DNA from: Treponema sp.
Lineage (GTDB): Bacteria > Spirochaetota > Spirochaetia > Treponematales > Treponemataceae
Direction: 5' to 3'
DNA: 6,593 nt
Assembly: GCA_017453705.1 (NCBI GenBank)
Contig: JAFTEK010000102.1
Location: forward strand, 1-6,593
Part shown: positions 5,880 to 6,593 of the stretch, piece after piece
Numbering within the stretch: position 1 is the stretch's first letter
How the letters are laid out: each line of letters starts with the position of its first letter
The notes under the pieces: generated by a model
What the model was told of the DNA's origin: nothing
The model's database searches: none
Seen by the model: the letters and a program-made list of their open reading frames with translations, nothing else
Program-made: the position numbers and the translations under genes

Positions 5880-6584
5880 TCAGTATGTCCTTATGCTGTT
5901 GATGGGAAAGTATTGGAGCAGAACCCGTCCTTGTAACCTGCCATAGTTTATAGGCCCCCATTGCCTTGAGTCGAGGCATTCAACCCTGTTGTCTGCAAGC
6001 ACAAAATATTCCCCGTCCCCAAGGGTCATCTCTTCAAGCTCCCCGGAAACTCCGACATTGTTCCATTCCGCTGGAATAGAGAAAATCTGGACGTTGTATG
6101 ACTTTTTTGAAAGCTCAAATTCCGTCAGGTATAGCGCACTGGAAGCAGGCTTGATATACAGGACGAAATCTTTCATGTATATGCTGTCTCCCGGCAGGGC
6201 GATAACCCTGCGAACCATCGGCTGCCCGCTTATTTTTTCGCTCTTGGAGAAGGGGGAGATTTTCTGCAGGGTAAAGAAGTTTATGAAGGATTCGATTGCC
6301 GATTGCAATATGGAATTCTTATATCCGTCCATACGCGATATGAAGAAAAGATCCCCTCTTTCGGGGCTTTTTATAAGGGGGCAGACGAGAGCTATACCGC
6401 CATTTGTAAGCCCGTCTTCCATCGTATCTGATTTTATGTGGATGGGAAACATGACGAAATTAAGGAATATGGTCAGAAACAGGAATATTCCCAGCATCAG
6501 AGCCAGTATTGTGTTTGTCCTCTTCTGCCTCTTCTGCTGCATTTCGAATGAGTATTCGTATACGTTCTGCCTTTTTTCTTTCAT
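5880..6584 (-). CDS. Signal peptidase I family membrane protein with replaced catalytic residues (possible pseudoenzyme)
   Basis: This 234-residue protein has the type I signal peptidase plan: a basic cytoplasmic N-terminus, one membrane helix at about 25-48, then an outer domain with boxes B to E. Box B reads KSDTMEDGL (51-59), where active enzymes have SGSMxPTL, so the nucleophilic Ser is Thr54. Box C is ERGDLFFI (75-82). Box D reads MVRRVIALPGD (123-133), with Arg125 where the general-base Lys belongs. Box E reads ADNRVECLDSRQWG (197-210); the conserved Ser that positions the Lys is Cys203. About 40 residues separate boxes C and D. The fold signals remain while the Ser-Lys dyad does not, so it may be catalytically dead; that is inference. 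ATG 6584 has no clear ribosome site, and the frame stays open to the right edge, so the true start may lie outside. The symbol lepB is withheld because activity is doubtful. Confidence 0.85.
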   Translation of the reverse strand: MKEKRQNVYEYSFEMQQKRQKRTNTILALMLGIFLFLTIFLNFVMFPIHIKSDTMEDGLTNGGIALVCPLIKSPERGDLFFISRMDGYKNSILQSAIESFINFFTLQKISPFSKSEKISGQPMVRRVIALPGDSIYMKDFVLYIKPASSALYLTEFELSKKSYNVQIFSIPAEWNNVGVSGELEEMTLGDGEYFVLADNRVECLDSRQWGPINYGRLQGRVLLQYFPINSIRTY

Positions 6585-6593
6585 CTTGGTGAT

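Overview
The window is an ordinary-looking bacterial core region in which every convincing gene lies on the minus strand, so it reads from right to left. Gene content and protein style suggest a spirochaete, most likely a Treponema-like organism. The clues are a tiny lysine/arginine-rich COX24/AURKAIP1-type protein, AGG-rich arginine usage, moderate GC content and an isoprenoid/folate/c-di-AMP gene run. This placement is an inference from family recognition, not a search result.

Right part (6584 to 4640): a signal peptidase I family membrane protein is followed after 16 bases by hemW, a radical-SAM protein often misnamed coproporphyrinogen oxidase. The signal peptidase homologue keeps the conserved boxes of the family, but the positions of the catalytic Ser and Lys read as Thr and Arg. 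It may therefore be a pseudoenzyme.

Middle (4650 to 4387): a well-formed sigma70-type promoter overlaps the end of hemW and drives a 29-codon gene that starts with GTG. Its product is a very basic peptide of the COX24/AURKAIP1 type, related to small-subunit ribosomal proteins bS22 and mS38. About 90 noncoding bases follow, holding two perfect palindromes and then a classic intrinsic terminator.

Left part (4369 to 1): dxs, folP, cdaA and cdaR form a tightly packed operon with 4-base overlaps or a 4-base gap. The products are the first enzyme of the MEP isoprenoid pathway, dihydropteroate synthase of the folate pathway, a membrane diadenylate cyclase that makes c-di-AMP, and its YbbR-domain partner, which runs off the left edge. 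The terminator ends only 17 bases before the dxs start codon, so there is no room for a separate downstream promoter. Expression of this operon must come from read-through or from a promoter I could not recognise. folP also carries an uninterrupted run of nine G near its 5' end, where a one-base slip in either direction would truncate the protein.

I see no tRNA, rRNA, CRISPR array, insertion sequence or phage gene. The most unusual items are the apparently inactive signal peptidase homologue, the tiny ribosomal-type gene, the terminator placed against dxs, and the G9 tract in folP.
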